Below are positions 45,590 to 57,375 of a stretch of DNA of 64,000 nucleotides, in pieces. Below the pieces are notes generated by a model. It saw only the letters and a list, made by a program, of their open reading frames with translations, did not search any database and was not told the DNA's origin. Origin of the DNA: Amborella trichopoda (taxonomy: Eukaryota > Streptophyta > Magnoliopsida > Amborellales > Amborellaceae); assembly GCF_000471905.2 (NCBI RefSeq), contig NW_006494719.1:717857-781856 (forward strand), given 5' to 3'. The translations under genes and the position numbers were made by a program. Each line of letters opens with the position of its first letter. The first letter of the stretch is position 1.

Positions 45590-48420
45590 TGTTTGAAGAT
45601 ATTTTTCATCATCATGGGGCCCCCGCTTAATAAAAGCCTAGCTAACAGTGGAAATCTCGATAGTCTTAGATTAGCTCTAGAATAGGTCAAGATATTCATA
45701 AGGACTCTTAAAATATGTCTGTTAGGTTTCGTCGCATTCCGACATGTCTAAGGTAGTGCAAACTGAGAAATAGTTCCTGTAAAATCGCCTCTAGCACTCT
45801 GAAATGGACCCTATAACTAGAGTTACATTTTCGGTGTCTCAATTTTCTATAGAACCACAACCAATAGTTCCAACAGGGTTGAAAAACCCCAGGGGTCAAA
45901 TTTCAGCTTGAACAAACATTTAAGGAAGAAGTTATAGGCAAAAGAGTGAAACAGGATGAGCTGCATGCTATTCCTGTGTGGCCACCCTGCAACTCCACAC
46001 CATTGAAGGGACAGTCACGACCAGTGACTTTTGATGCCCATATCTCACTCGTTTGAGATCGAATCAAGCTCAATTGTTTTGAGCGTATTTTTCTTATCAA
46101 GAAGAGTGTTTCGATATTTGGCACGTCTCATAATGACGCCCTAGCACAAAGAAAAGATAAAGAGAAGTTGCTGATCTGTGAAGAAAGTGCAAGAAAATCA
46201 GTAGCATCGTGCCTCGCTCGAGCAGCCAAATGACGCTGCTCGCGAGCTTGATCGATGTGAGACCAATTCCATCGCATACGTAAGGCCTCGGGCTATCTTT
46301 GACTCGAACCCCATGCGTGATGAATGGTCGGATTCTGCACACGAAGCCGACGAAGCGACTAGAAAGATTGTCTCCAGAATTTCAGATTTCGACAAAAATT
46401 ATAAAGCTGCAAAATCTTCATTTAGGCACAGAATCGAGCTATGTTTATTGCCCCACGATTGTAACGGCATTCTCAGTGTGATCCAGTGACGAAATCACCA
46501 AAAAACATCAATGACCGAGCACACTATTGATCCGAAGTTTCAAGATCCATTCAAATTTCAAGTCACATGATCATGTACTGAAAACACGATCCATCGCTTG
46601 AAGTTGGTATCAAAATGATCGCCATTCTGAACCCTACAAGAAAGCAATCATCTTTCGATCAACCGGGCATCAAAACGACCCCGGATCATCCATGAAAAAT
46701 CATGCACGTTCTAGGGCAACACAGGGACTGTTCTGAAATTCTAAAAATTGTTAGGAAGTGGCAAATCTGTCATTTTGCACTCTATTTTCTAATTTCTTTT
46801 AATTCAATTTAGTCTTAATTTTCAACAATTAGGGTAACTTTTGATCATCCACCCATGTTTGGGGCAAATTCTATATATACCACGTACCATCATTGTATGC
46901 TAGGAGCAATACACACACACACAGAGAATATACAAAGGGAGAGTTTTTACTGAATACAGTTTCTCTTTCTGCTCATTGTTGGGTCACATTTGGAGAGAAA
47001 GAGTAAGGTGAGAGAAACTTTTAGACTGGTACACCTAGGTGCAAGGTAAATCTTCTCTCTCTTCTTTTTCTTTTCTTTTCTCTCTCTTCCTCTCCTTCAT
47101 CCACTTCTCCATCTAAGCTCCCCTCAGAGGTCATGCACGATAGTGGCAGTGTCATGCATGATAGTGGCAGTGCCATGCATGCCTCTCTTGTGGTCTCACA
47201 GGTCACGCATAGCGATGGCAGCGTCATGCGTGAGCCTCCTTCTCCTTCTGTTCATCCATCTCTACCTCTCAGTGAGGCTTGCAGATGGCGCTGCTCATCG
47301 CCGTCTGCAGACGCGTCCTCGATGCCTCAGTGAAGAGTGCAGACGACGAAACTCTTTGCCACCTGCAGGGGTCTTCCCCTATCTCATGCCTATCACAGAC
47401 GGTGATTCCTATCGCTGCCTGCGAGAGGTCTCGACAATGTCTATCGCCTCCTGCGAGCTTTCTTCGTGTGTGCGGTGCCTATCGCCATTCGTGAGCCTCC
47501 TTTGAGAATTTAGTGCTTATCACCGACCTCCCTGCGTCCCACGCTTACCGCCGTGTGCCTCATGAGAACTATCACAGTGTGCTTCACAAATGGCTATTAT
47601 CACGTGCTTCACGAGAGGCTATCGCCACCCCCGCAAGGGTGCGTTGCCTTCTTGTGTTGCCAACGGTAATTCCTAGCATCGTCTGTAGTTCCCTGCTTCC
47701 CCTCATGTCACGAGCAGTAGTGTCTAGCACCGTCCAAGGGCTGTGACACTGCTAATCCACATTCGACGGTGGCGTCGCCTAGCGTTGTCAGGACCCTATC
47801 TCTTTGCCATCTCATGCCTTCTATTCATTCTCTCCTCTTCTCACTTAATTGAGGTTGACCTAGCCTAGCACCACCATATCGGCCTCGATTTTGAGTAGTT
47901 TTGGCACCATGCTGATCCCGACTACCATGCCCATCTTGCTACCACTCTGAGTCGGTCACTCTTCGGCTATCAAGCTAGTCTAGTCCCTTCATCAAGTTTT
48001 CTTCTCTTTTTGACCTTTGCTCAAAACTTCCATTCCATCATCCTAAGCTCTCACATTCTTATCCACATGAATGTTCATTGCCCTAAGACAAGGGTGGGTC
48101 TCTTCCTCCCACTTGTCTTGCAAATTAACCATAGAAGTGTTGTACAGAAAAACAAGGAGATTACAGGTCAAGGGAGGTGATTTCGTACTAGCTAAAGCAG
48201 CTGGGGGGCTTTCCGACGTGATCTAAGAGGGCGCCCACGTGAGCTAGCCTGAGTAAGCCCCGAGCCCACCTTAAATTCCTCTCTTATCGGTTGGTATACC
48301 TGCCCTTGATCTTGAGCAAGGTTCCGAGAGAGCGATCTCAAATCTCGGGTTCACTAGAAACCCGAGATACGTTCCGCCAGATCATCTAGATATGGAGGGC
48401 AAGATCGAGGCACCTAACCA
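45590..48420 (+). repeat. 3' LTR of element E
   Basis: Starts tgtttgaagatatttttc and ends acctaacca, followed by gtgtg. Collinear with the 5' LTR. TATA box TATATATA at 46872-46879; donor-like AAGGTAA at 47043; hairpin array at 47128-47745. Confidence 0.9.
47128..47745 (+). repeat. Hairpin array in E 3' LTR
   Basis: First units: catgcacga...tcatgcatg and catgcatga...ccatgcatg near 47131-47179, a duplicated 25-bp hairpin. Weaker units around cctatcgcctgcgag follow. The 5' LTR has one copy of the first unit where the 3' LTR has two. Confidence 0.65.
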
Positions 48421-48978
48421 GTGTGCTACAATTTATGGTCTTGCAACTAGACGTTTGTGCAAAGCAGTTTAACATCGTGCAGCCAGGACATGTGCTACTG
48501 TTTAGGGTCGTGCAGCTGGACTGTGGTGCGAGTCGCCATATGTGGGTAGTTCAGTAAAGGGTGGACTCACAGGGGGATGTGAAGTGGATGAGACTCTATG
48601 GGGAATGCGTCTATGGATGGTCGTTCAACTCATTGGGAATGGAAATGGCTGAAGCCATTCATGGGCAATGGGTTCAGATGATGAAGGTGTCCTAATGAGG
48701 GATGGTATGCGAAAACAGATTCACTGGGGATTATGGAGTGAATGTGACTCTCTGGTGATTAAAATGGGTGGAATCATGTGATGAGAAGCATGAATATGAC
48801 TCTAATGGGAATGGAAAGGTGATGAGGGTCGAACCTTGCAGATGCGCACACGAACGAGCTGCCTAGGGAAGGCATGCATGAAAGTGCATGCAAAAGGTGT
48901 AGGTGAAAAGGTAGAAGAGATGTGCTTGGTGGCATCTAATGGAGGGCGTGTTTAAGGTCATGCCTCTAAGACCATAAG
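48421..48978 (-). other. Element A 3' region, second part
   Basis: Continues the 35-bp-type repeat interrupted at 9105 (ctacaatttatggtcttgc), then diverged sequence with gggtggactcac-like motifs, up to A's integrase stop at 48979. Confidence 0.7.
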
Positions 48979-50200
48979 TCACAGGTAGTACCGCTTTAAG
49001 TAACGTCCTTTGATAGGAAGCATTGCCGATCCTACATTTGGATGAGTCAGTATGTATCCTCCATTTGGAGAAACCTTTTTTATTACAAAATGGCCCTTCC
49101 ATTTTGGTTCAAACTTCCCCTTACGTTGCCAATGCATAACAATTGGTCACTTTACTGCTAGGACCAAGTCACCACGAGTGAATGAGTGAACTTTGACTGA
49201 CTTGTCAAAAACCCTTTTCATTCTCCCCTGATGGAGCTCAAGGTTCTGCTGGGCTCCAAATTGCTTCTCGTCAAGTGCATCTAATTCTTGGTAGTGAAGC
49301 TTAACATGTTCATCTTCGGTCATATCATGATGTACGGCAACACGAAGTGAAGGAAGTTGGATCTCGAGGGATCCCATAAACTAACGAGTAGGGAGTAGAG
49401 TCGGTGGCACTCCCGTTGGTGGTGTGATAAGCTCATAAGGCCTCGGGAAGCTTCTCATGCAAATTCTTCCTCGTCTTCGACACCGATTTCTTCAAAAAAC
49501 TGCAAAGGGTCTTGTTGAAGGCTTCGGCCAAACCATTTGCCTGAGGGTGGTACATAGTAGAGTACTTCCACTAGAAGCCAAATTGGTTAACCAAGTGGTC
49601 AATGTGCTGGCTTTTGAACTGGGGACCATTATCTGATATGTTTTGGTCAGGCACACCAGATCAATAAATGATGTGATGTCGCACGAATTTGGCCACTGAT
49701 TCCCCAGGGACATGTTTGAGAGGCCCATTTGGAGAAATAGTTTGTAGCAACTAAAATGAAAGTGTGACTCAATGCTGAGGGAGAGGATCGATGGGTCCGA
49801 CAATGTCCATACCCCATTGTGAGAAGGGCCATGACATCTCCTTGGGATGCAAAGTCTCTGGTGGCTGGTGAATGAGGTTTGAATGTATCTGACACACTTG
49901 ACACCTTTTGGCATAGGTCAACGAATCTACGACCATTGATGGCCAGTATTATCCCAACCTACGTATCCTTTCATAGAGCTTAGGACAAGACTAATGAAGA
50001 CCACAGATTCTGGCATGCCCCCTTTTGTGTCGATGAATCAGAGGAGGATGTCGTTGAATGATCGTCGAAAGAGAGCATCTCCATCAAGAAGAGTGTATTT
50101 GGTGGCCATTCTTCGTATACTATTGCGTTCAATGCAATCATCCGATAGCCTACCATGTTTAATAAAGTTGATTATGCTTCCCTCCAATGCTCAGCTTGTT
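48979..50200 (-). pseudogene. pol: Integrase of element A
   Basis: Read leftward from about 50200. Zinc-binding part is faint; near 49910-49650 the core shows QWGMDIVGPID with the first catalytic Asp, then ALSHTFILVATNYFSKW in another frame, and QIISDN-like sequence near 49640. After frameshifts the segment 49377-49147 is open (SLEIQLPSLRVAVHHDMTED, RMKRVFDKSVKVHSFTRGD). The C-terminal motif reads GKFEPKWKGHFVIKK, with His in place of Pro in GPF, and the end RYLKRYYL with its stop at 48979. It is the same protein as E's integrase. Confidence 0.85.
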
Positions 50201-50449
50201 CGATCTCAGCACATATTGGATCAAAGATCTCCCCTTCTTGTTTCTCAGACTTATCATCTTGGTCCTGCTTCATCTTCTTTTCAACTTCGAGAGCATCCTT
50301 GGCAGTGAGGAGTTCCCCTAATGGGTAAGTAGGGCATTCTGGAAAAATAATCCTTTCATCGTCCCCTTTTAACTCTTTAACCAGCTCGATGTGTCTCCAC
50401 TCTGCTACCCATATAGGTGTGGGTTATTTCTAGGAGATTTGAATAGTGG

Positions 50450-51420
50450 CATCAAGCTTGACAAGGGCATCAGCCTGGGAATTCAACCTTTGAGGGATGT
50501 GCCCTAAGGAAAAGTCATCGAGGTTTGTCATCAGGGTCTTAGCAGTGTCATGATAATGCTTGGGGCTATCTTTTCTCACATCATATATCCCTTTGAGCTA
50601 CGGTATTACCAGCTTGAAATCACCGAAAATGGCTAACCGGTCCAGTTCCAGGTCCAAGGCAACTTCAAGCCCTATTATGAGGGCTTGATATTCAGCCTCA
50701 TTGTGCGAGTTAGCTTTTGAGAGGGAGAAGGATAAGGGAATGATGCCATCTTGAGGGGTAAAAAATACTATGCCAGCACCACCTCGTTCAGACTGAAAGG
50801 CCCCATTAATGTACATCTTCCAATAATATACTGGTTCAACGCAGAACACTTCCTCATTGAGGAAATCGCTCAACAAGGGAGATTCTGTCTGCATGAGATG
50901 AGCTACCAAGAAATCAGCCAGGGCTTGGCCCTTGATGGCTTTTTGTGGCACATACTTGAAGTTGAATTCCATTAGTAATAACACCCATTTAGCTAAGTGT
51001 CCGGACAAACAAGGGCATGTCATGAGGAACTTGATGGGGTCAGTTCTTGAAATAAGTTGCACCTCATGACCGAGCAGATAATGGCGAAGCTTTTGGATTG
51101 TGAATATCAGCGACAGGTACATCTTCTTGATTGTTGGGTAATTCTTTACAGCCCCTTGCATACTACGGCTAAGGTAGTATAGAGAGGTTCTTTCCCCTGC
51201 TCATTATTCTGTTCTAGGAGCAACCGAGCGACTCATCGAGGGCGGTCATGTACAGAATGAGGGGCCTTCCTAACACGGGCGTGGAGAGTACCGGGGGGCA
51301 TAGCAAATATTCTTTGATATCATCCAAGGCGGCTTGACCTGCCTCATCCTATATGAAAGGGGAGTCCTTCAACAAGTGTGTGAAAGACTTACAACGACCC
51401 GAGAGATCGAAAATGAATCT
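50450..51420 (-). pseudogene. pol: RNase H and second RNase H of element A
   Basis: The frame 51161-50598 is open for 187 codons, the longest clean coding remnant in the window. It holds the RNase H end (HYLLGHEVQLISRTDPIKF, HLAKWVLLLMEF, KAIKGQALADFLVAH) and the aRNH (MYINGAFQSERGGAGIVFF with Asn for the first Asp, NSHNEAEYQALIIGLEVA, LAIFGDFKLVI). The last part (50590-50460) keeps LNSQADALVKLDA with the final Asp. The RNase H start (about 51420-51180) is frameshifted. Confidence 0.85.
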
Positions 51421-52521
51421 TTGAATATAAGAAAGCTGTCAATGAAGAGACTAAAGTTCTCAGAGTGTCGTTGGCAGTGACATTAGTCGAATTGCCTTGA
51501 TCTTAATAAGCTCGATTTCCAATCCCCAATACCTGACAATGAACCCTAAGAATTTCCCTGAATGTACACCAAAGGTGCATTTCAAGGGGTTCATCTTGAG
51601 TTGATGAAGAAGCCGCTCGAATACTTGCTCAAGGTCTTGCATGTGAACATCCTTCATTTTGGATTTCACCACCAAATCATTTAGGTAACATTCCACCTCC
51701 TTGTAGTGCATATCTTTGATAATGGTGGTCATTGCTCGTTGGTACATAGCACCTGCATTCTTTAATCTAAATGGCATCATTGTGTAATAGAAGACCCCAT
51801 TGGGAGTCAGGAAGGCGGTGGCCTCCTCATCATTTGGTGCCATCCTTATCTGATTGTACCCTGAATATCCATCCATGAAGTAGAAGATTTGACAATGGGT
51901 TGTGGAGTCGATAAGAATTTCTGTGAACGGAAATGGGAAGTCGTCTTTTGGACCGGCAGCATTTCGATGCAAACCCTGATTTTCCCATTCTACTTTTTAA
52001 CTAGCACTACGTTGGCGAGCTATTTTGGGTATTTGACTTTCGAATAAAGCCTGCTTCCCTAAGTTTGGTTACGTTTGCATCATCTGCATTTCAAGATCAA
52101 GCTGGAACCTTCTCGATTTCTGTTTTACGAGTTTGAAGGATGGGTTAATTCCGAGTAGATGTAACGCGACTTGGGGATCAAGACTGGGCATCTCATGATA
52201 GTGTAAGGCGAAGACGTCTTGATTTTCTCTTAGAAAGGCAATATAATGTTCCCTCTCATCCGATGACATGTTAGTTGAAATAAAAGTTGGCCTGGAGTCA
52301 TTCTCATCGCCCAAGTTTATTTCCTCGAGATCGTCAGCTGTAGCTTGTCCACCCTCTTCCCATTCCTTGGGGGCTTCTTGAACTTCCATCTCATCAACGG
52401 TCTGTGATCCAAGGGGTCTTTCATCGACTTCAAATATCCCGACCTCTGAGTTTGTAGGTACCCACACTTTTGACATCTCTGCTTCAAATTGAGCTGTGAC
52501 GATATAGAGCATTGTGGCCAC
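51421..52521 (-). pseudogene. pol: Reverse transcriptase of element A
   Basis: From 52521 the linker reads EAPKEWEEGGQATADDLEE and LGDENDSRPTFIS, then LRENQDVFALHYHEMPSLDP. The start of RT is frameshifted around 52000. The frame 51972-51460 is open: DFPFPFTEILIDSTTHCQI, FMDGYSGYNQIRM with the first catalytic Asp, MMPFRLKNAGAMYQRAM, then the active-site motif as YLND (Asn codon at 51679-51681) instead of YVDD. VHSGKFLGFIVRYWGLEIE follows. This uninterrupted RT shows how E's two halves at 19872 and 38206 belong together. Confidence 0.9.
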
Positions 52522-53308
52522 TTCTTTGATTGCTTGCTTGAGGAGGGATCAGTTTCAAGGAGAGGGAGTGCATGTGGTTGAGGGAGCAAATTTTGAGACA
52601 CTTGGGTCAATTGGGAAGAACATGGCTCAGAGAGTGTGAGGGGAGAGTTATGTGATTCAGCGGTCATGGATATAGTCACCACATCATTCTCGTTATTGTG
52701 ATCACCATTTCTATGTACTCCTAGATCCGCCACGGGCTTTAGTGGGATGGTAGATTTAGGTGATGGAACCTTGTTTTGGCATACCGGCTAGCTTTTTTAT
52801 GCAATCAGTATGGGTTGGAGAGGTTGTGAAAATTGGGTAGGTACAGATTGCACCACCAGACTTGATGCTGACTACCCAGGTCATGCAGTCGAGTGTGGTG
52901 GGGGCTGGTTGGATTGAGTGTTTTGAAATGGTTGGGTGTATGGAACCAATGGTGGTCTTAAGAATTTAAGGAGTGGTGGATTAGTCGGTGTGTTAGGGTA
53001 TGGGACAAGTGGCGGACCAGGGTACTTCAAGAGTTTTGGTTTCTGGATGAGTGGCTGTAACTTCTTGCTTAATCTAAGACTGATTGGGTCAATCTTGGTT
53101 ACTGCTTCAAAGAACTGTACCATGTGGCATGCTTCGTGAGAATGGAAGCTCTACCCTATTGACTCTCTCAGCTGTTGCTTAAAATTGGGCTCAAGAAGCC
53201 ATTGGATTTTCTTGGCCTTAGGATTCCTATGTTTCTTGAGGAGCTCCTCAATAGTGGAAGGAAGCTTCTCATTGGCTCTAGACGCCAAGGCATCAGTGAC
53301 TATTAGGT
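52522..53308 (-). pseudogene. Element A gag-pol linker remnant
   Basis: Read leftward from 53308: an open piece (SRANEKLPSTIEELLKKHR, KAKKIQWLLEPNFKQQLRE), a stop, then CHMVQFFEAVTKIDPISL and a Pro-rich stretch with repeated LLKYPGPPLVPY / LLKFLRPPLVPY units near 53020-52930. Then a Ser/Gln-rich part (52733-52560). No protease motif is recognised. The B LTR begins at 53309 with no primer site, so A's gag start and 5' LTR are not in this window. Confidence 0.6.
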
Positions 53309-54136
53309 TGTTAGGTTCCTCGATCTCGCCTTTAGGTCAGGATGACCTGGTGGCTTGGCTCCAGGTTCCATATGGACCTGGGACTTGAGATCACTCTCTC
53401 ATGAACCTTGTGAAGAAGACACGGATAGGAATACCAACCGTTGAGAGAGGAATTAAGGTGTGAGGTGAGACTTACCTCACCTGGGTCCGTGACACACTTG
53501 GGCTAACTCTTGTGGGCACCCTCTTAGATCATGTTGGAATGCCTCTCGAACTTATAACCGCTTCGAAATCACTTTCTTTGGCCTATTTCTTCTTTTCCTA
53601 CAGTCACACACTCACATTAGAGTACAGATAAGTGGGTCTAAGGACCCCACCTTGTCATAGGGTGAGTGCACACATGCATGTGTACTCAAAGAAAAATAGA
53701 AAATGACATGATTGAGTTTGTATCAATTCGATAGCTCTCCAGCGTCTCCTTGACAAAGGACCCTTAATACACATTTCATATTAATAAAAACAAGAGCTGA
53801 GTGAGATATAAGAAAGTAGATGAGTGAAGGTGAAAAGGAGGGAAGAAGTTTAATTCGACAGCTAGACTGACACAATGTTAAGACCGGCATGAAGGTTAGT
53901 CTGGTGCGGTAGATAGATGACCTCAATAATTATACCAGCACGATGGTTAGGCTGCTCGATGAGAAGACTACCATAGTGGTTGGTCTGACACAACGGTTGA
54001 TCTGACATAGCAGTTAGATAGGCACAGTAACTAGACTGACACGATGGCTAAACTGCTCGGTGTCGAGACCAACACAGATGCACAAGGCTCAGCTTACCCT
54101 CTTGTCAAACAAACGAAGAAAAAAGGGGGAAAGGAG

Positions 54137-55845
54137 AAATCATGCTCGACAACATGCACTACCGTGCAAGATAGAAAAGACGGTGAGAGAAAGATAATGC
54201 CTGACAGTGTGTGGTGCCACACAGGATAGCAAGAAGGAAGACAGAAAGGTCCGCTCGGCAATTTTCACCATCGTGCGAGATAGGAAGAAGAAGAAAAGGA
54301 TAGATTCGAGCTTGACAGCATTCACTGTTGTGCGAGATAGAAAGGTGAGAAAGAGAGGGTCATGCTCGACAGCATCCACTGCCGTTCGAGACAAAAAGGA
54401 GAGAGAGGAAAGAGAGGGTGGCACGCGATAGGACTCACGGTCGTGCAAGACAGAGAGGAAAGAGAAGAGAGAGAGTCGTGCTCGACAGTGTTCACTGCCA
54501 TTTGAGGCTGAGAAGAAAGAGAGAGAAAGTCATGTTCGACAGTATTCATTACCATGCACGATAGATAAAGGAAAGAGACAAGACAGATAAGGAAAGAAGA
54601 AGAGAGAGAAAGGGAAGAAGAAGAAAGAGAGAGAAGAAAAAGAGAGAAAAAGGAAAGAAGAAGAAAGAGAAGAAGAAAGAGAAGAAGGAAAGCATGGGAT
54701 AGAAAGGAAAGAAGAAGAAAGAGAAGAAGGGAAAGAAAGAGAGAAAGGAAAGAAGAAGAAAGAGAAGAAGGAAAGCAAGGGAGAGAAAGGGAAGAAGAAG
54801 AAAGAGAAGAAGGAAGGCAAGGGAGAGAAAGGGAAGAAAAAGAAAGAGAACAAGGAAAGAAAGAGAGAGAAAGGAAAGAAGAAAAAGAAGAGAGAGGAAA
54901 TTATGCTCGATAGCGTTCACTGCCGTGTAAAACAAAGAGAAAAGAGAAGAGAGAGAGGGTCACACTTGGCACCCAGCAGTACTCAATGCCATGCGAAACT
55001 AAGAGGAAAGAGAGAGGAAATCATGCTCAGCAGCATTCACTACCATGCCTGACAGAAGAAGGAAAGAGAAGAGAGAAAGAAGAGAGAGGAAGAAGAGAGA
55101 AAAAAAATAGGAGAGAAAGAAGAGAGAAAGAAAAGAGAGAAAGATGAGAGAGAAAGAAAAGAGAAAAAAGAAGAGAGAGAGAGAAGAAGATTGAGGAAAG
55201 AAGAGAGAAAGATCAGAGAGAAAGAAAAGAGAGAAAAAAGAGAGAGAAAAGAAGAGAGAGAGAAGAAGACAGAGGAAAGAAGAGAGAAAGATGAGAGAAA
55301 AGAAGAGTGAGGAAAGAAGAGAAACAAAGAAGAGAGAGAAAGATGACAGAGAAAGAAAAAAGAGAAAATCATGCTAGGCAGTATTCACTGATGTGCTAAA
55401 CAAAAGAAAGAAAGAGAAGAGAGAAAGAAAGAGAAGAGAGAAATAAGAGAGAAAGAAGAGAGAAAAAACAGAGAGAAAGATTAGAGAGAAAAGAAGACAG
55501 AGAAAAGAAGAGAGAAAAGAAGAGAGAGAAAGAAGAGAGGAAGAAGAGAGAGAAAATGAGCGATAAAAGAGAGAAAAGAAGAGAGAGAAAGAACATAGAG
55601 AAAAGAGAGAAAATTGTGCTCGATAGTATTCACTGTCGTGCTCAACAGAAGAAGGAAAGAGAAGAGAGAAAGAAGTGAGAGAAAGAAAAAAGACAAAGAA
55701 GAGAGAGAAGGATGAGAGAGAAGGAAAAAACAGAAAGATGAGAGAGAAAAGAAGAGAGGGAAAAGAAGAGAGAAACAAGAGAGAGAAGGATGAGAGAGAA
55801 AAGAGAGAAAATCGTGCTCGATAGTATTCACTATCATGCAAGACA
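54137..55845 (-). repeat. Hairpin array and GA tract of B LTR
   Basis: Hairpin cores such as ctcgacagcatccactgccg and cgatagtattcactgtcg (55621-55638, closed by a G-U pair) occur about every 45-60 bp to 54560, then at 54905, 55025, 55375, 55617 and 55817 between long tracts of gaagaaagagagaaagg type. The frames open on both strands here (up to 223 codons, Ser/Leu/Phe or Arg/Lys/Glu only) are low-complexity by-products. Confidence 0.8.
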
Positions 55846-57375
55846 AAAGAAGGAAAGAGAAGAGAGAAAGAAGAGAGAGAATGAAGAAAAAGAAAGATAA
55901 AGATGAGAGAGAAAGAGAGAAGAGAGAAATAGAGAAGAGAAAGAAAGAGATGAGAAGAGAGAGTCACCTTAAGCTTGAGGGTACCAACAAAATATCTTCT
56001 CTCTCCTCTCTCTCTTTCTGTCAAATGTGACCCAACAGTGAACAAAAGATGGAATTTTTATTAAGCAAAAGTGGGATCCTTTACATGTAGATGGTATGTT
56101 GCTTATATAAATGTGGGACCCAAACATGAGTGTACAATCAATTTTCGACCTAATTTTTGAAAATTATGCATTAAAAGAATTATATAAAATCTAAGAAAAT
56201 GGGAAAAAATGATAATTTTACCGCTGCACCAACAACCTGAGTAATTTCAAATTAGTATTTGTAATGGCCATTCAATCGTATAGACTTTTTATGATTAATT
56301 CGGGGCTTTTTCAATCACCATCCGATTGAAATATTACTCTTTTATTGATGAGCTTGAGAAGATGATCATTTTCGTGCCAATTTCAAGCAATGGATATGAG
56401 TTTTGAACAATGATCTTGACGTGGTAAAAACGTGTAATATTGATTTTAAGATTCAACGCATTTCTCAGTAGTTTTTGTTGATTTCTTGATTGTTGCTTGA
56501 CGAACAAGTTGCCATGATCGTTCTGCAAAAAGAACAGCTCGATTTGATGCCCAGATGACCATTTTCTAAATTGGAAAACTTTGGTCGGAGTTTGGATTCG
56601 GTGGCCGAAATTGTAGCATTTTTGGACTCGTCGTGCATTGAATCTGACCGTCCATCATGTGCATGGCTCAGCTCAGATGAAGCCTCCGACCTTGTGCTCG
56701 TAATGGGTCTGTCTTGTGGTCAATCTGACACGCGTGCACTATGATATGAGAGTTTGATCGGCGAGACGCGTGACTGGAATTTCCTTGCAACTCTTGGGTT
56801 TTTCCAGCAATCTCTCTCTTTGATATCTCCCAGCTCGTGCCATGTCACCGTGTGTGCCACATATCAAATCGATTGGATCGAAGAGACGAACATGCTCCCA
56901 ACATTTGGAATCGATGTGAAGTTTTTCTCAGAATTGGTGACGCACAGTTTCCATTAATGGAAATTGGTTAGTCAAGGGCGCACCGTAATAGTGTACGACT
57001 TACCTATTTTAAGTAATTTGGCCGTAACTTGCTTTAAAAAAGTCCAAACTCGTCGAAAACTGGTACCCAGGGGTTTACAACCATTCTAAGCCCAATGACA
57101 ATGGTCTGGAGAGCATATGACACTTTGACACTTTAGTTCAAAGTCCATTTTTAACATGATAGAGGCAGGATTTCCTAAAACTAGTTTGACGTCTACACTA
57201 CCTAAAACTCAATCGGATTACGACGAAACTTGACAAGTGTTTTTAGGAGACCCTTAGCCACATTATTACACATTCTCTAGTTGTTCTGAGACTGTTAAAA
57301 TCTTCACATCAGATCAGTGCTTATTATTCTATGGCTTCTGTAGTCCACAAGCATTTTGGCACCTGCGGACATAAG

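Larger units (their letters stand above)
9106..48420 (+). mobile_element. Element E: Tat-lineage LTR retrotransposon
   Basis: A full element inserted in A, bounded by the 5' LTR at 9106 and the 3' LTR ending at 48420, with gtgtg on both sides (9101-9105, 48421-48425). The order is LTR, primer site, gag, RT, RNase H, aRNH, integrase, long non-coding 3' region, LTR. It spans 39.3 kb because it contains element I (18.1 kb) and reverse LTR II (about 3.1 kb); without them it is about 18 kb, in the size range of giant Tat/Ogre elements. Every coding part has stops or frameshifts, so it is dead. The two LTRs differ at roughly one site in seven over the first 250 bases compared by eye, so the insertion is old. 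Confidence 0.9.

Noticed and set aside
55374-56045. 223-codon open frame on the minus strand and similar long frames nearby
   Set aside because: Pure Ser/Leu/Phe low complexity from a GA/CT tract in the B LTR; opposite frames are equally open.
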